A stretch of 64,000 nt of DNA from an uncultured Candidatus Cenarchaeum sp. GTDB taxonomy: Archaea; Thermoproteota; Nitrososphaeria; Nitrososphaerales; Nitrosopumilaceae. Location of the stretch: the NCBI GenBank assembly GCA_958295735.1, contig OY282369.1, positions 2,828,983-2,892,982 of the forward strand, given 5' to 3'. Of this stretch, positions 39,867 through 47,872 are shown piece after piece. The stretch's first letter is position 1, and each line of letters opens with the position of its first letter. Both the position numbers and the translations under genes were made by a program. The notes under the pieces were generated by a model, which saw nothing but the letters and a program-made list of their open reading frames with translations, searched no databases and was not told the origin of the DNA.

Positions 39867-39958
39867 GTGCAGACTTGCGCCCAAACCGAAATCGCGCCTA
39901 GCGGCAACAATCCGCCCCGCGATCCCGCGCCCGGATCACGATGGGCGTAAGTCTACAC
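39867..39958. repeat. 92-bp inverted-repeat element, copy 1
   Basis: The ends GTGCAGACTTGCGCCC and GGGCGTAAGTCTACAC are inverted repeats with two mismatches. The whole 92 bp aligns with 44573-44664, which has the same length. A MITE-like element or a structured intergenic repeat is likely. It lies about 120 bp upstream of a small-family promoter. Confidence 0.7.
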
Positions 39959-40075
39959 AGGCGCCCGTATGAGGTCACGTACCCGTCAATTACGGGCGCG
40001 AAAACGACTTCGCCGATCCGGATTCACGCCTGAGGAGTGGGGGGTGCTGACCTCGTACAGGCACCCAAACCAAAA

Positions 40076-40083
40076 ACTAAATA
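40076..40083 (+). promoter_or_regulatory. TATA-like box of small-family gene, copy 1
   Basis: ACTAAATA lies 27-29 nt before the ATG at 40105. The surrounding bases are shared with the other two family members (about 42130 and 46165). Confidence 0.6.
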
Positions 40084-40104
40084 CGAGCAAGATCCATGCC
40101 ACGC

Positions 40105-40329
40105 ATGGTGCAGGCGGCGGAACAGCGCGCGGAGCAGGCGGCGGAACAGCGCGCGCCGCGGACGGAAGCGACAATATCATCAGAACTTTGGGCGCACTAC
40201 CACGAAGAGTCGGCACGGAGGAGCATAGATATGGTCATAAATGACGAAGAGCGAAGATGGGAAGATAATCACAAGTACCGCCGCGAAGATGCCAGGAAAT
40301 GGGAACTCGCGCTGGTTGAGGACGACTAG
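40105..40329 (+). CDS. Small charged repeat-containing protein, family copy 1
   Basis: A 74-residue hydrophilic protein starting MVQAAEQRAEQ and ending ELALVEDD. It has a short N-terminal AEQ repeat and a conserved core (SSELWAHYHEESARR, then a Glu/Arg-rich stretch), probably helical or coiled. A first ATG at 40096 is also in frame. I choose 40105 because the corresponding first ATG is GCG in copy 3 while the second is kept in all three, and because 40105 has leaderless spacing to the TATA box. Copies 2 and 3 are at 42164 and 46196. Promoter, core and about 80 bp of 3' flank are all conserved. No known domain is recognised. Confidence 0.75.
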   Translation: MVQAAEQRAEQAAEQRAPRTEATISSELWAHYHEESARRSIDMVINDEERRWEDNHKYRREDARKWELALVEDD

Positions 40330-40507
40330 CCGCCTCCCCCGTCCCCGACCGCCCGCGGCAGAATCAGGTCCGCCGATCCGCCGTTTCCCTCCTGTATTGC
40401 CCGTACGCACTTATCCCCCCCGCCGCGCCTCGGGGCCTCCCTGGTGGGCCTGCAAGCCGCGTAAGATTGGTTTGGCATGAGTCGATTCGTATTGGTGGGG
40501 CGGATTT

Positions 40508-40990
40508 GTGCCTGCCGGCGTGGCGGAATCTGGGGTGGCGCTGCCGCGCGAGGAACCGGCGGCAGCGCTCGGAAATAACGCGGAGCGGGCAGCCGAGATC
40601 GCGGGACTGGAGGCCGAGGACTCGGAGCGGGAGCTGCCGCGCGAGGAACCGGCGGCAGCGCTCGGAAAGAACGAAGCTGAAAGCTGCGGCCGCGGAGCGG
40701 GCGGCCAAGGCCGCGGAGCGGGCGGCCGGGCTTGCCGCGTGCGGCAGCACGGACGCGCCCTCGTCGACCCTCGGCACGAACGGCCCACGGCGGAACGCCT
40801 GGCGCAAGGGGCGGGGCTGCGAGGGGAGCGACGGGGCGGGATCCGGCGGCGGGCCCGCGCCTTCGGACTGCGGCGCCCCGCGCGAGACGGGCCCGCCCGG
40901 GGGACGCAAGGGCGTCCCGCGCCGCGACTGGCCCCGGTTCGCCACGCGGTGCGGGATCCCGGCGCGCCCCGCGTGCCGCGGCCCCCCGGA
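40508..40990 (+). pseudogene. Possible decayed transposase N-terminus (IS66-like)
   Basis: From a GTG at 40508 the frame reads LPREEPAAALGNN, EIAGLEAEDSERELPREEPA and AALGKNEAE, an acidic heptad-like region. It contains a direct DNA repeat (GCTGCCGCGCGAGGAACCGG) near 40541 and 40632. After about 40680 another frame is more protein-like (AERAAKAAERAAGLAACGST, DAPSST, then GGRKGVPRRDWP). A Leu/Glu coiled coil followed by a PPSS-like and GGRKG-like stretch is the order seen at the N-terminus of IS66 transposases, so a frameshifted remnant is possible. Similarity is weak and no catalytic residue is identified. What follows up to about 42110 is GC-rich DNA without a clear gene. Confidence 0.25.
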
Positions 40991-42115
40991 AATGTCCGCC
41001 CGGTGGCAAAACCTGGCCGGCGACTTCGATCAGCGCCGGCGCGCGGCCACCGCGATCGGGGCGGAGGAGGGCCGGCGCGGCAGGCGCGGGGAGTTACGCG
41101 AGGCCCGGGCGCCGTTTCCCGAGGGCGCCCCGCGCGGCCCCGGGGCGCTCGGCCCGATCCCGGCGCCCTTTACGACGGGCCGCGCGGGCGCGAAGATCGC
41201 GGGCTTTGTCGAGCCCGCGTCCTGCTTACGCATCCCGGGGGCCGCCGTGGCGAAGGCCCGCGGGGCCCCGGCGGGCGCGTCGGGGAAGCGGCCGGGGGAC
41301 AGCGGGCGTTCCGCGGGAACGCGTTCGCGCGCGCGGGAGGGACCGGGTTCGGGATCGGCGCGCCGGGCAGGACAAGCTGCGCGCGGGCGACGCCGCGCGG
41401 GCGCGCTTCGCGCCCGGCCGCGGGGCGGCAGTCCCGGGGGAGCACTTCGGCCGGATGCCCCGTAAGGCGGCGGCGGCAGACGGGCTGCCGGCGTACCGCG
41501 GCGAGTTCCGGCATCCGGAGATGCCGCGGGCACCTGCTCGCCGGGGGCGAGGCCGCCGCCGCGGGCGGCGGCACGGGGGGCGAGGCGAGGCACGGTCGGC
41601 TCCCGGGGCACCCGCAGGACGCGCGGCAACGGGACGCCGGCGCCGCCCGCCGCGGCGTGCCTCGCCGGGGAGTTCCGCGACGCCGTCTGGGCGCACCCGG
41701 AAGGCAGGCCGAAGACGCGCCCCGCCGGCGCCGAGCCGCGCGCGCCAGCGTTCGCGGGATTCCGCGGCATGCCGCCCCGCGACGACCCCGCCGGGCCCGC
41801 CATGCGCGACCACGTGGCGACGCGGCGCAAGGCGCGCCACAAGATCCCCGCGCCGGGGGGGGAGCGAGGCGTTCTCCGGGCTGGCCGCGCTTGCGGCACC
41901 GCCCGCACGGACCGCGCGTTCGGGGGCAGGGTCGGCATCGATCGCCCGCAACCCCGATTGGAGCGCGTTCGACCCAGGACCCCGGGCCGGGCCCGACTGG
42001 CGCGTCTTCGATTCACCCGCATCCGGGCTGGTGCGCCCGCCGGCCCCGCGGCGGGGCGGCCGCCTGGCCGGCCCCGGCGGATCCGCCGGGCGCGCGCGGG
42101 CGGCGTCAGCCCGCA
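40991..42115. other. GC-rich stretch without a supported gene
   Basis: Open frames change from strand to strand with no stable codon pattern. Short protein-like scraps, such as AFSGLAALAAPPARTA near 41860, suggest decayed coding DNA, possibly the rest of the remnant at 40508. Nothing can be assigned. Confidence 0.4.
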
Positions 42116-42133
42116 TCCGGCATCCAAACCAAA

Positions 42134-42141
42134 AATTAAAT
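42134..42141 (+). promoter_or_regulatory. TATA-like box of small-family gene, copy 2
   Basis: AATTAAAT is 28 nt before the ATG at 42164. It sits in the block CCAAACCAAAAATTAAATAC that closely matches copies 1 and 3. Confidence 0.65.
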
Positions 42142-42163
42142 ACGAGCAAGATCCATGCCACGC

Positions 42164-42472
42164 ATGGTGCAGGCGACGGAGCAGCGCGCGGAGCAGGCGA
42201 CGGAGCAGCGCGCGGAGCAGGCGACGGAGCAGCGCGCGGAGCAGGCGACGGAGCAGCGCGCGGAACAGCGCGCGGAGCAGGCGACGGAGCAGCGCGCGCC
42301 GCGCGCGGAAGCGACAAAATCATCAGAACTTTGGGCGTACTACCACGAAGAGTCGGCACGGAGGCGCATAGATATGGCCATGAATGACGAAGAGCGAAAC
42401 TGGGAAGATGAACGCAAGTACCGCCGCGAAGATGCCAGGAAATGGGAACTCGCGCTGGTTGAGGACGACTAG
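42164..42472 (+). CDS. Small charged repeat-containing protein, family copy 2
   Basis: A 102-residue protein, the longest family member because an 8-residue repeat (ATEQRAEQ, 24 bp) is expanded to about five units at its N-terminus. The conserved core SSELWAYYHEESARRRIDMA and the terminus KWELALVEDD match copy 1 closely. The start at the second ATG is preferred for the reasons given for copy 1; an in-frame ATG lies at 42155. The 3' flank after the stop is nearly identical to copy 1. The HEPN-TPR gene begins 120 bp downstream on the same strand with its own TATA-like box. Function unknown; a helical scaffold or small regulatory partner is one guess. Confidence 0.75.
   Translation: MVQATEQRAEQATEQRAEQATEQRAEQATEQRAEQRAEQATEQRAPRAEATKSSELWAYYHEESARRRIDMAMNDEERNWEDERKYRREDARKWELALVEDD
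42170..42300 (+). repeat. 24-bp variable tandem repeat in small-family copy 2
   Basis: GCGACGGAGCAGCGCGCGGA-type 24-bp units occur about five times, with one half-unit. Copy 1 has about one and a half units and copy 3 has none, so the array length differs among paralogues. Confidence 0.85.
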
Positions 42473-42555
42473 CCGCCTCCCCCGCCCCCGACCGCCCGCG
42501 GCAGAATCCGGTCCGCCGATCCGCCGCTTCCCTCCGGTATTGCCTATTAGAAACA

Positions 42556-42563
42556 GATAAATA
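42556..42563 (+). promoter_or_regulatory. TATA-like box of HEPN-TPR gene
   Basis: GATAAATA is an AT-rich island 34 nt before the ATG at 42592, slightly further than at other genes here. Confidence 0.5.
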
Positions 42564-42591
42564 GTAACGGGCCGTACGGCCGGTTGCAACC

Positions 42592-44280
42592 ATGCGGATA
42601 AGATTCAGGCGCATCGACGAGGCGGCGCGCGAGCAGGACATCGGTTCGGTATTCGCGGAGTTTGGCCGGATCAAGTCCAAGATGAAGCGCGCCGACTACT
42701 TTGCGGGGAACTGCTGCACCGTGGGGCTGGTCACGGTGCTCGAGCAGTTCATGAGGCACACCGTCGAAACGCTGATCGACGAGGGAAAGGTATCCCCCGG
42801 CAAGCTTGTGGGCGGCGAACTGCCTGGTCCCGAGCCGCCTGGCGGGGACTCGCTGGCGCGGCGCATCGCGTTTTCCATGAATTTCCAGAACGTCGATTCC
42901 ATAAAAAACGTCCTGAACGAAATCGGCATGCCGTGCGCGTTCGACCGCTGCCTGCGAGGACCGCGCCGGGCAACGCTCGATGCCCTGTTCGTCCACAGGC
43001 ACCGCAGGGTCCACGGGTCCTTTGACCTGCCGCCGATCGAGCTCAACCGGCGTTTTGGAGCCGTCCTGGCGTTCATGAGATGCATCATGCTTGAGATCCA
43101 CTCCAGCAACCGCCATTTCTGCCTGCACGTGGGGGACGGCCTGTCCCGTTCGCGCGAGTACAGGGATGCGATCATGTACTACGACATGGCGCTTGCCGTA
43201 CGGCGGGACGATCCCTGCGCGCTCGTCAGGAAGGGGGAGTCGCTCGCGGAGCTGGGGCGGCACGGGGAGGCCGTGGAGTGCTGCGACCGGGCCCTGGATC
43301 GGGACGACTCCGCGCTCGTCAGGAAGGGGGAGTCGCTCGCGGAGCTGGGGCGGCACGGGGAGGCCGTGGAGTGCTACGACCGGGCCCTGGATCGGGACAT
43401 GGACGACATGTGCGCGCTCGTCAGGAAGGGGGAGTCGCTCGCAAAGCTGGGGCGGCACGGGGAGGCCGTGGTGTGCTACGACCGGGCCCTGGCCATGGAT
43501 CCGGACTACCCGTACGCGCTCGTCAGGAAGGGGGAGTCGCTCGCAAAGCTGGGGCGGCACGGGGAGGCCGTGGAGTGCTACGACCGGGCCCTGGCCCTGG
43601 ATCCGGACTACCCGTACGCGCTCGTCAGGAAGGGGGAGTCGCTTGCGCGGATGGGCAAGCACGGGGAGGCGGTCATGCACTACTGCCGGGCCCTGGCCCG
43701 GGATCCGGGCTACTCCCGCGCGCATGCCATGCGGGGGACGTCGCTCGCGGAGCTGGGGCGGCACGGGGAGGCCGTGGAGTGCTACGACCGGGCCCTGGCC
43801 CTGGATCCGGACTACCCGTACGCGCTTGCCGGAAAGGGGGAGTCGCTCGCGGAGCTGGGGCGGCACGGGGAGGCCGTGGAGTGCTACGACCGGGCCCTGG
43901 CCCTGGATCCGGACTACCCGTACGCGCTTGCCGGAAAGGGGGAGTCGCTCGCGGAGCTGGGGCGTCACGAGGAGGCGGTCATGCACTACGACCGGGCCCT
44001 GGCCCGGGATCCGGGAGACTCCCGCGCGCATGTCGCGAAAGGAGTGTCGCTCGCGGAGCTGGGGCGGCACGAGGAGGCGGTCATGCACTACGACCGGGCC
44101 CTGGCCCGGGATCCGGGAGACTCCCGCGCGCATGTCGCGAAAGGAGTGTCGCTCGCGGAGCTGGGGCGTCACGAGGAGGCGGTCGCGCACTATGACAGGC
44201 GGCTGGACATCGTCCCGGACGACCCGTACGCGCTTGCCAAGAAGGAAGAATCGCTCGCGGAACTGGGGCGTCACGGGTAG
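42592..44280 (+). CDS. HEPN-like domain fused to tandem TPR repeats
   Basis: 562 residues. Residues 1-175 form a helical domain resembling RiboL-PSP/MAE-type HEPN domains: MNFQNVDSIKNVLNEIG, then a loop with R136-H-R-R-V-H141-G. That fits the Rx4-6H signature of HEPN ribonucleases. Residues from about 180 to the end are about eleven TPR units of 34 residues (for example ALVRKGESLAELGRHGEAVE), with near-identical 102-bp DNA repeats. HEPN domains are commonly RNases in toxin-antitoxin and antiviral systems, and TPRs usually bind partners; an RNA-targeting effector with a TPR sensor is inferred. The last TPR stops at GRHG where other units continue GRHGEAV, consistent with GAG to TAG truncating the array. 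No signal or membrane segment is seen. Confidence 0.75.
   Translation: MRIRFRRIDEAAREQDIGSVFAEFGRIKSKMKRADYFAGNCCTVGLVTVLEQFMRHTVETLIDEGKVSPGKLVGGELPGPEPPGGDSLARRIAFSMNFQNVDSIKNVLNEIGMPCAFDRCLRGPRRATLDALFVHRHRRVHGSFDLPPIELNRRFGAVLAFMRCIMLEIHSSNRHFCLHVGDGLSRSREYRDAIMYYDMALAVRRDDPCALVRKGESLAELGRHGEAVECCDRALDRDDSALVRKGESLAELGRHGEAVECYDRALDRDMDDMCALVRKGESLAKLGRHGEAVVCYDRALAMDPDYPYALVRKGESLAKLGRHGEAVECYDRALALDPDYPYALVRKGESLARMGKHGEAVMHYCRALARDPGYSRAHAMRGTSLAELGRHGEAVECYDRALALDPDYPYALAGKGESLAELGRHGEAVECYDRALALDPDYPYALAGKGESLAELGRHEEAVMHYDRALARDPGDSRAHVAKGVSLAELGRHEEAVMHYDRALARDPGDSRAHVAKGVSLAELGRHEEAVAHYDRRLDIVPDDPYALAKKEESLAELGRHG
43200..44280 (+). repeat. 102-bp tandem repeats coding TPR units
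   Basis: About ten full 34-codon units, many almost base-identical (for example two copies of the GDSRAHVAKGVSLAELGRH unit), plus a truncated last one. Low divergence suggests recent expansion. Confidence 0.9.
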
Positions 44281-44572
44281 GCGGCAGCGCGGCCCGGCGG
44301 GGCATCGGCCGCCGATCCCAACAGCCATTCCCCCGCCGCGGGGAGATCCGGGCCGGCCGCGATCCCGGGCTCGCCGATGCCGCGGCGGTGCGCGGCTGCC
44401 TTCCCGCCGCCCGCCGCGCCCGCGGCGGCGCCGTTCTCGCTTGCCGCAGTCCGCGCCAGGAGGCGATACGGCGCATCGCGGTAAGCGCGGCGCCGGCCAG
44501 CCTCCGGGCGGCGGCCGTCCTGCAGACGGGATCGGGGGGCCGCGGGGCGGGCCGCCCAGGGGGAGGCGGCAG

Positions 44573-44664
44573 GTGCAGACTTGCGTCCAAGCCAAAACCG
44601 CGCCTGGCAACGGCAGGCCGCCCCGCGATCTCACGCCCAGATCACAACGGACGTAAGACTACGC
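44573..44664. repeat. 92-bp inverted-repeat element, copy 2
   Basis: Same length and order as 39867-39958. It begins GTGCAGACTTGCGTCC and ends GGACGTAAGACTACGC. The inner part, including CCGCCCCGCGAT, is also shared. A more decayed relative may lie around 45848-45920. Confidence 0.65.
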
Positions 44665-44954
44665 GGCGGCAGGGCCGGTTCCCGCGCGGGCGCTTTCGCC
44701 GATCGGGGTTCCCCCGCCCGGCCCCGCCGCCTCATGCGGGAGGCTCCCTCTCCGGGACACGGTGATCCGGGGGGCTGCCCCGGGGGACTCGCGCGCGAAA
44801 AGGCCGGGGCGGGGAACGCCGGCCGCGCGCGGCCTCGAGGCTGCCTGCTCCCGGGATACGGGCAGGGCGGGGGGACCGGGGGAAGCCGCGCGCGCAGGCC
44901 GGCCGGCGCGGGAGGTTCCGCCCCCTACCTCCACGGCCCCGCCGGTTCCGCCGC

Positions 44955-45573
44955 GCCCGCCCGCGCCGCGTCCGGGGCCGCGCGGATGACGGGCGGCGCC
45001 CCGGCGGCGGCCGGGGGCGACCCGTCGGGGGGGGGGGGGGCGCCACGGGAGCGGCCGCCCCGGACGGCGGCCCACCCGGGCGCATCGCCCCGGACGGGAA
45101 CGGCGACCCGCGGCTGCCCGCAACGTGCGGCGTATGGTCGGTCCCGGGCGCGCCGGCGTAGCGGGAGCGCGCCCCGGAGCTGCCCCGCGGAACGGGCGCG
45201 CGCGGCATTGCGCCGGAACGGCCGCCGCCCGCCCCGCCCGGCCCTGCGCCGGGACGGGCGGGCGGGCGGGCGCGGCGGGCGCGGCGGACCGCGACCGGCA
45301 CGGGAACGGAGCCGATGCCCCGAGCCCCGGTCCCGGCGGGGGACGGGGCGCCACGCGGGGGCGGGGGCTCCCCGACCGGCGGGACGCCGCCGTCCTCGCC
45401 CGCGATGCCCGCGGGCCCGGCAGGGCCCGCCCCGCCGGCGGCGGATGCCGCCGTACCGGCCGGGACGCCGGCCGGCGGCGGCGCGGGCGTCGGCTTCCGG
45501 CCGGACCTGGCGGGGGCGCCCGGGCCGGGCGCCGCGCGCGTCGCGCGGGCAGACGCGCGGCGCGGGTTGCCGG
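44955..45573 (+). pseudogene. Decayed copy of the giant-gene 3' end (LivK-like module)
   Basis: Colinear with the last 600 bp of the giant gene ending at 37693. It has the GCGGCCGGGGGCGACCCGTC stretch, GACGGGAACGGCGACC near 45098, then CGGGCGCGCCGGCG...GCCCCGGAGCTG near 45145, and the final ...GGCGGCGGCGCGGGCGTCGG near 45473. A stop (TAG near 45160) and length changes, including a run of ten G near 45030, break the frame. It is non-functional. It is one of three such 3'-end copies (with 46926 and 51139). Confidence 0.65.
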
Positions 45574-46160
45574 CCGGCCCATCCCGCCGCGGCCTGCCTC
45601 CGGCGGCCCGCGGCCGCGCCGGATCGTCACGGCGGCCCCCCGCATCCGCGGGCGCGCGCCCCGTTCCCGGCATGCCGGGCGAGCCCGCCCGGAGCCGCCC
45701 AGGCCAGGCGGGCGGGGCGGATCCTTCCGGCCCGCGCGGGGCGGCGCCGGGGGGGACGGGGCGGGGAAACCGGGTGGAGGGCGGAGCCCGCGCGCCGCAC
45801 GGCACGGCTGCGGCGCGGGGCGGCGGCGCGCGGGCTCGCCCGGGCCGAAACCGCGCCCGCGGCGGAAAGCCGCCCCACGATCGCGCGCTCGGATCGCGGC
45901 GGGCACGAGCCCGCACGCTGGCAAGTGCGGGGTCGCGCGCCCGTCAGCCGCGGGCGCGGAAGCGCCCCCGCCGATCTGGATTCGCGCCCGAGGGGCGGGG
46001 GTTGCTGGCCCCGTGCGCTGGCAGGCACGGGGCATTTTCTACCGCGCCCCGCCGGGCGCGGGCAATGGCGGTGCCGGATCGCGGGCGGGGAAAGGCGGGC
46101 CCTCCCGTCGGGCACGCGGGGGCGCGGCGGGGAGGGGGGAGGCGGGCGCGGCGGGCGCCA
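45574..46160. other. Repeat debris, with a duplicated promoter/start-like segment
   Basis: CATTTTCTACCGC near 46034 with an ATG 30 nt later (46066) closely resembles the promoter and start at 48693-48726, but the frame here runs into the next small gene and is probably dead. Around 45848-46030 there is a degenerate relative of the 39867-40060 region. No gene is supported. Confidence 0.45.
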
Positions 46161-46167
46161 AACCAAA

Positions 46168-46175
46168 AATTAAAT
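46168..46175 (+). promoter_or_regulatory. TATA-like box of small-family gene, copy 3
   Basis: AATTAAAT lies 26 nt before the ATG at 46196, within a block shared with copies 1 and 2. Confidence 0.6.
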
Positions 46176-46195
46176 GAGCAAGATCCGCGCCGCGC

Positions 46196-46393
46196 ATGGA
46201 TCGGGAGGCGGAACCGCGCGCGCCGCGCGCGGAAGCGACAATATCATCAGAACTTTGGGCGCACTACCACGAAGAGTCGGCACGGAGGCGCATAGAGATG
46301 GCCATGAATGACGAAGAGCGAAACTGGGAATATGATCGCAAGTACCGCCGCGAACATGCCAGGACCTGGGAACTCGCGCTGGTTGAGGACTAG
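46196..46393 (+). CDS. Small charged protein, family copy 3 (no N-terminal repeat)
   Basis: A 65-residue protein with the conserved core SSELWAHYHEESARRRIEMA and the terminus WELALVED, one Asp shorter than copies 1 and 2. It lacks the AEQ repeats and starts MDREAEPRAPRAEA. In this copy the first of the two ATGs seen upstream in copies 1 and 2 is replaced by GCG, which identifies the second as the family start. The 3' flank (GCCGCCTCCCCCGCCCCCGA) is shared with the others. The function is not recognised. Confidence 0.75.
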   Translation: MDREAEPRAPRAEATISSELWAHYHEESARRRIEMAMNDEERNWEYDRKYRREHARTWELALVED

Positions 46394-46470
46394 CCGCCTC
46401 CCCCGCCCCCGACCGCCCGCGTCAGAATCCTGCCCGCCGATATGCCGCTTCCCTCCGGCGTTGCCTACTT

Positions 46471-46925
46471 GCGTGGTCCCAAAACCAGCATACGCCCCCC
46501 GCGGGGGGCGATCCGGGCGGAAGGGGAAGGCGGAGCGGAAACGGCGCGCGGGTCCGATCTGCGCGAGGGGCGCCGGAAGCGGGCGGGCGGGCGGGCGGCG
46601 CGTCCGCGTCACGAGAAAGCCCGGCGGGCTCCGGGCGGAGTGGATCGCCGGGCAAAAGCGGAATGGGGCATGGCCGGCGCCCGGATCGCGGGGACCGCGG
46701 GGGCATCCGGGATGCGGGCCGGAAAACTCGGCGAAACGCAGGCACTCAGGTCCCTGCCGCCCGGCGCTTCGTCCCCCCGGCAGGCCGGCAGGCGGGCCGC
46801 GCGGGCGCGGGGCGGGCGCCCGGAGGCGGACATGGAACGCCCTGCCGGAATTCATGCCGCGCGCAACGCCCCCCGCATCCGCGGGCGCGCGCCACGTTCC
46901 CAGCATGCCGGGCGAGCCCGCCCGG
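46471..46925. other. GC-rich spacer without a supported gene
   Basis: Open frames on both strands are compositional. The segment near 46868-46925 (beginning CCCCCCGCATCCGCGGGCGC) repeats one near 45633, so part of this DNA is a local duplication. Confidence 0.45.
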
Positions 46926-47443
46926 AGCCGCCCCGGACGGCGGCCCGCCCGGGCGCATCGCGCCGGGCGGGAACGGCGACCCGCGGCTGCCGTCAACGCG
47001 CGGCGCGCGGTCGGCATCGGGCGCGCCGGCGGGGCGGGGGCGCGCCCCGGAGCCGCCCCGCGGAACGGGCGCGTGCGGGACATCCCCCGAAAAGCCGCCG
47101 CCCGCCCCGCCCGGCCCCGGGACGGACGAGCGGGCAGGCGCGGCAGGCCGCGACCGACGCGGGGACCGTCCCGATGCCCCCGGGTCCCGGCCCCCGCCAC
47201 GGCCTGGGCGCTACGCGGGCTCGGCGTCTCCCCGACGGGGGGGGGGGGCGCCGCCGTTCTCGCTCGCGGAGGTGCCCGCGGGCTCGGCCGTGTTCGCCCC
47301 GCCGGCGGCCGATGCCGCCGCGCCGGGCGGGGCGCCGCCCGGCGGCAGCACGGGCGTCGACTACCGGCTGGACCCGGCGGGGGTGCCCGGGCTGGGCGCC
47401 GCGCGCGTCGCGCGGACCGTCACGTGCGGGGCGGAATGCTGGC
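46926..47443 (+). pseudogene. Decayed copy of the giant-gene 3' end
   Basis: Colinear with 37190-37693. It has the GACGGCGGCCCGCCCGGGCG start, GGGAACGGCGACCCGCGGCT, the GAGCGGGCAGGCGCGGCAGG stretch, CCGTTCTCGCTCGCGGAGGT, and a terminus where the TGCTAG of the functional genes is TGCTGG. Deletions and a run of nine or ten G near 47240 break the frame. It is probably non-functional. The next gene's promoter begins 23 bp after it. Confidence 0.7.
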
Positions 47444-47465
47444 GGGCGGCGGGCCGATGCAGAAC

Positions 47466-47473
47466 GTTAAATA
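47466..47473 (+). promoter_or_regulatory. TATA-like box of truncated transposase-like gene
   Basis: GTTAAATA starts 28-29 nt before the GTG at 47495. Confidence 0.6.
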
Positions 47474-47494
47474 CCAATCCCGCGACGGGAACGC

Positions 47495-47764
47495 GTGAGA
47501 GAACAGAAGAGGCGGCGCTCCGCGATCTGGAACAAGAAGGCGCGGGCGGGGCCCAAGCCGGCGCGCCAGGATCCCGGCATCCCGCTCAAGATCGAGGACA
47601 TGGACGCCGTGCTTGCCGACCCGCGGCGCCTCAAGGAGTACACGGGGCTCGAGACGGAGGAGTTCGACAGGCTGCTGGAAAAGTTCGCCGCGACGGCCAA
47701 GCGCATGGGCTTGGATTCGGAGTTCCTCGACGGCGGGTCGGACGCCCCGCGGCTGCGGACCTGA
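47495..47764 (+). CDS. Short protein resembling the N-terminus of a DDE transposase
   Basis: 89 residues from a GTG with leaderless spacing to a TATA-like box. The stretch ADPRRLKEYTGLETEEFDRL followed by LEKFAATAKRMG resembles the helical N-terminal region (TGLs.eeFe.Ll) of IS5/DDE_4-type transposases. No catalytic domain follows: the frame runs into a 29-bp tandem repeat and stops at the first unit. It is therefore probably a truncated transposase, or a domesticated N-terminal domain. Two poorer copies of the same segment lie at 51977-52098 and 60858-60994. Assignment rests on short similarity, so it could be an unrelated small protein. Confidence 0.55.
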   Translation: MREQKRRRSAIWNKKARAGPKPARQDPGIPLKIEDMDAVLADPRRLKEYTGLETEEFDRLLEKFAATAKRMGLDSEFLDGGSDAPRLRT

Positions 47765-47872
47765 TCGCGGGCGCCCCGCGGCTGCGGACCTGATCGCGGG
47801 CGCCCCGCGGCTGCGGACCTGATCGCGGGCGCCCCGCGGCTGCGGACCTGATCGCGGGCGCCCCGCGGCTCG
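47742..47872. repeat. 29-bp tandem repeat, four and a half units
   Basis: Units start at 47742, 47771, 47800, 47829 and (partial) 47858. The unit begins GCGCCCCGCGGCTGCGGACC and ends TGATCGCGG. Units are adjacent without spacers, so this is not a CRISPR array. The GCGGGCGCCCCGC part of the repeat can form a short hairpin. Confidence 0.9.

Noticed and set aside
39867-39958. Inverted-repeat element as an integron attC site
   Set aside because: It lacks the conserved attC core sites, and no integron integrase is present. The small-gene cassettes are not arranged head to tail between such sites.
40096-40098. First ATG as start of small-family copy 1
   Set aside because: It is not conserved in copy 3 and is too close to the TATA-like box for leaderless initiation.
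47742-47872. Short regularly spaced repeats as a possible CRISPR array
   Set aside because: The 29-bp units are directly adjacent with no unique spacers, and no cas genes are present.
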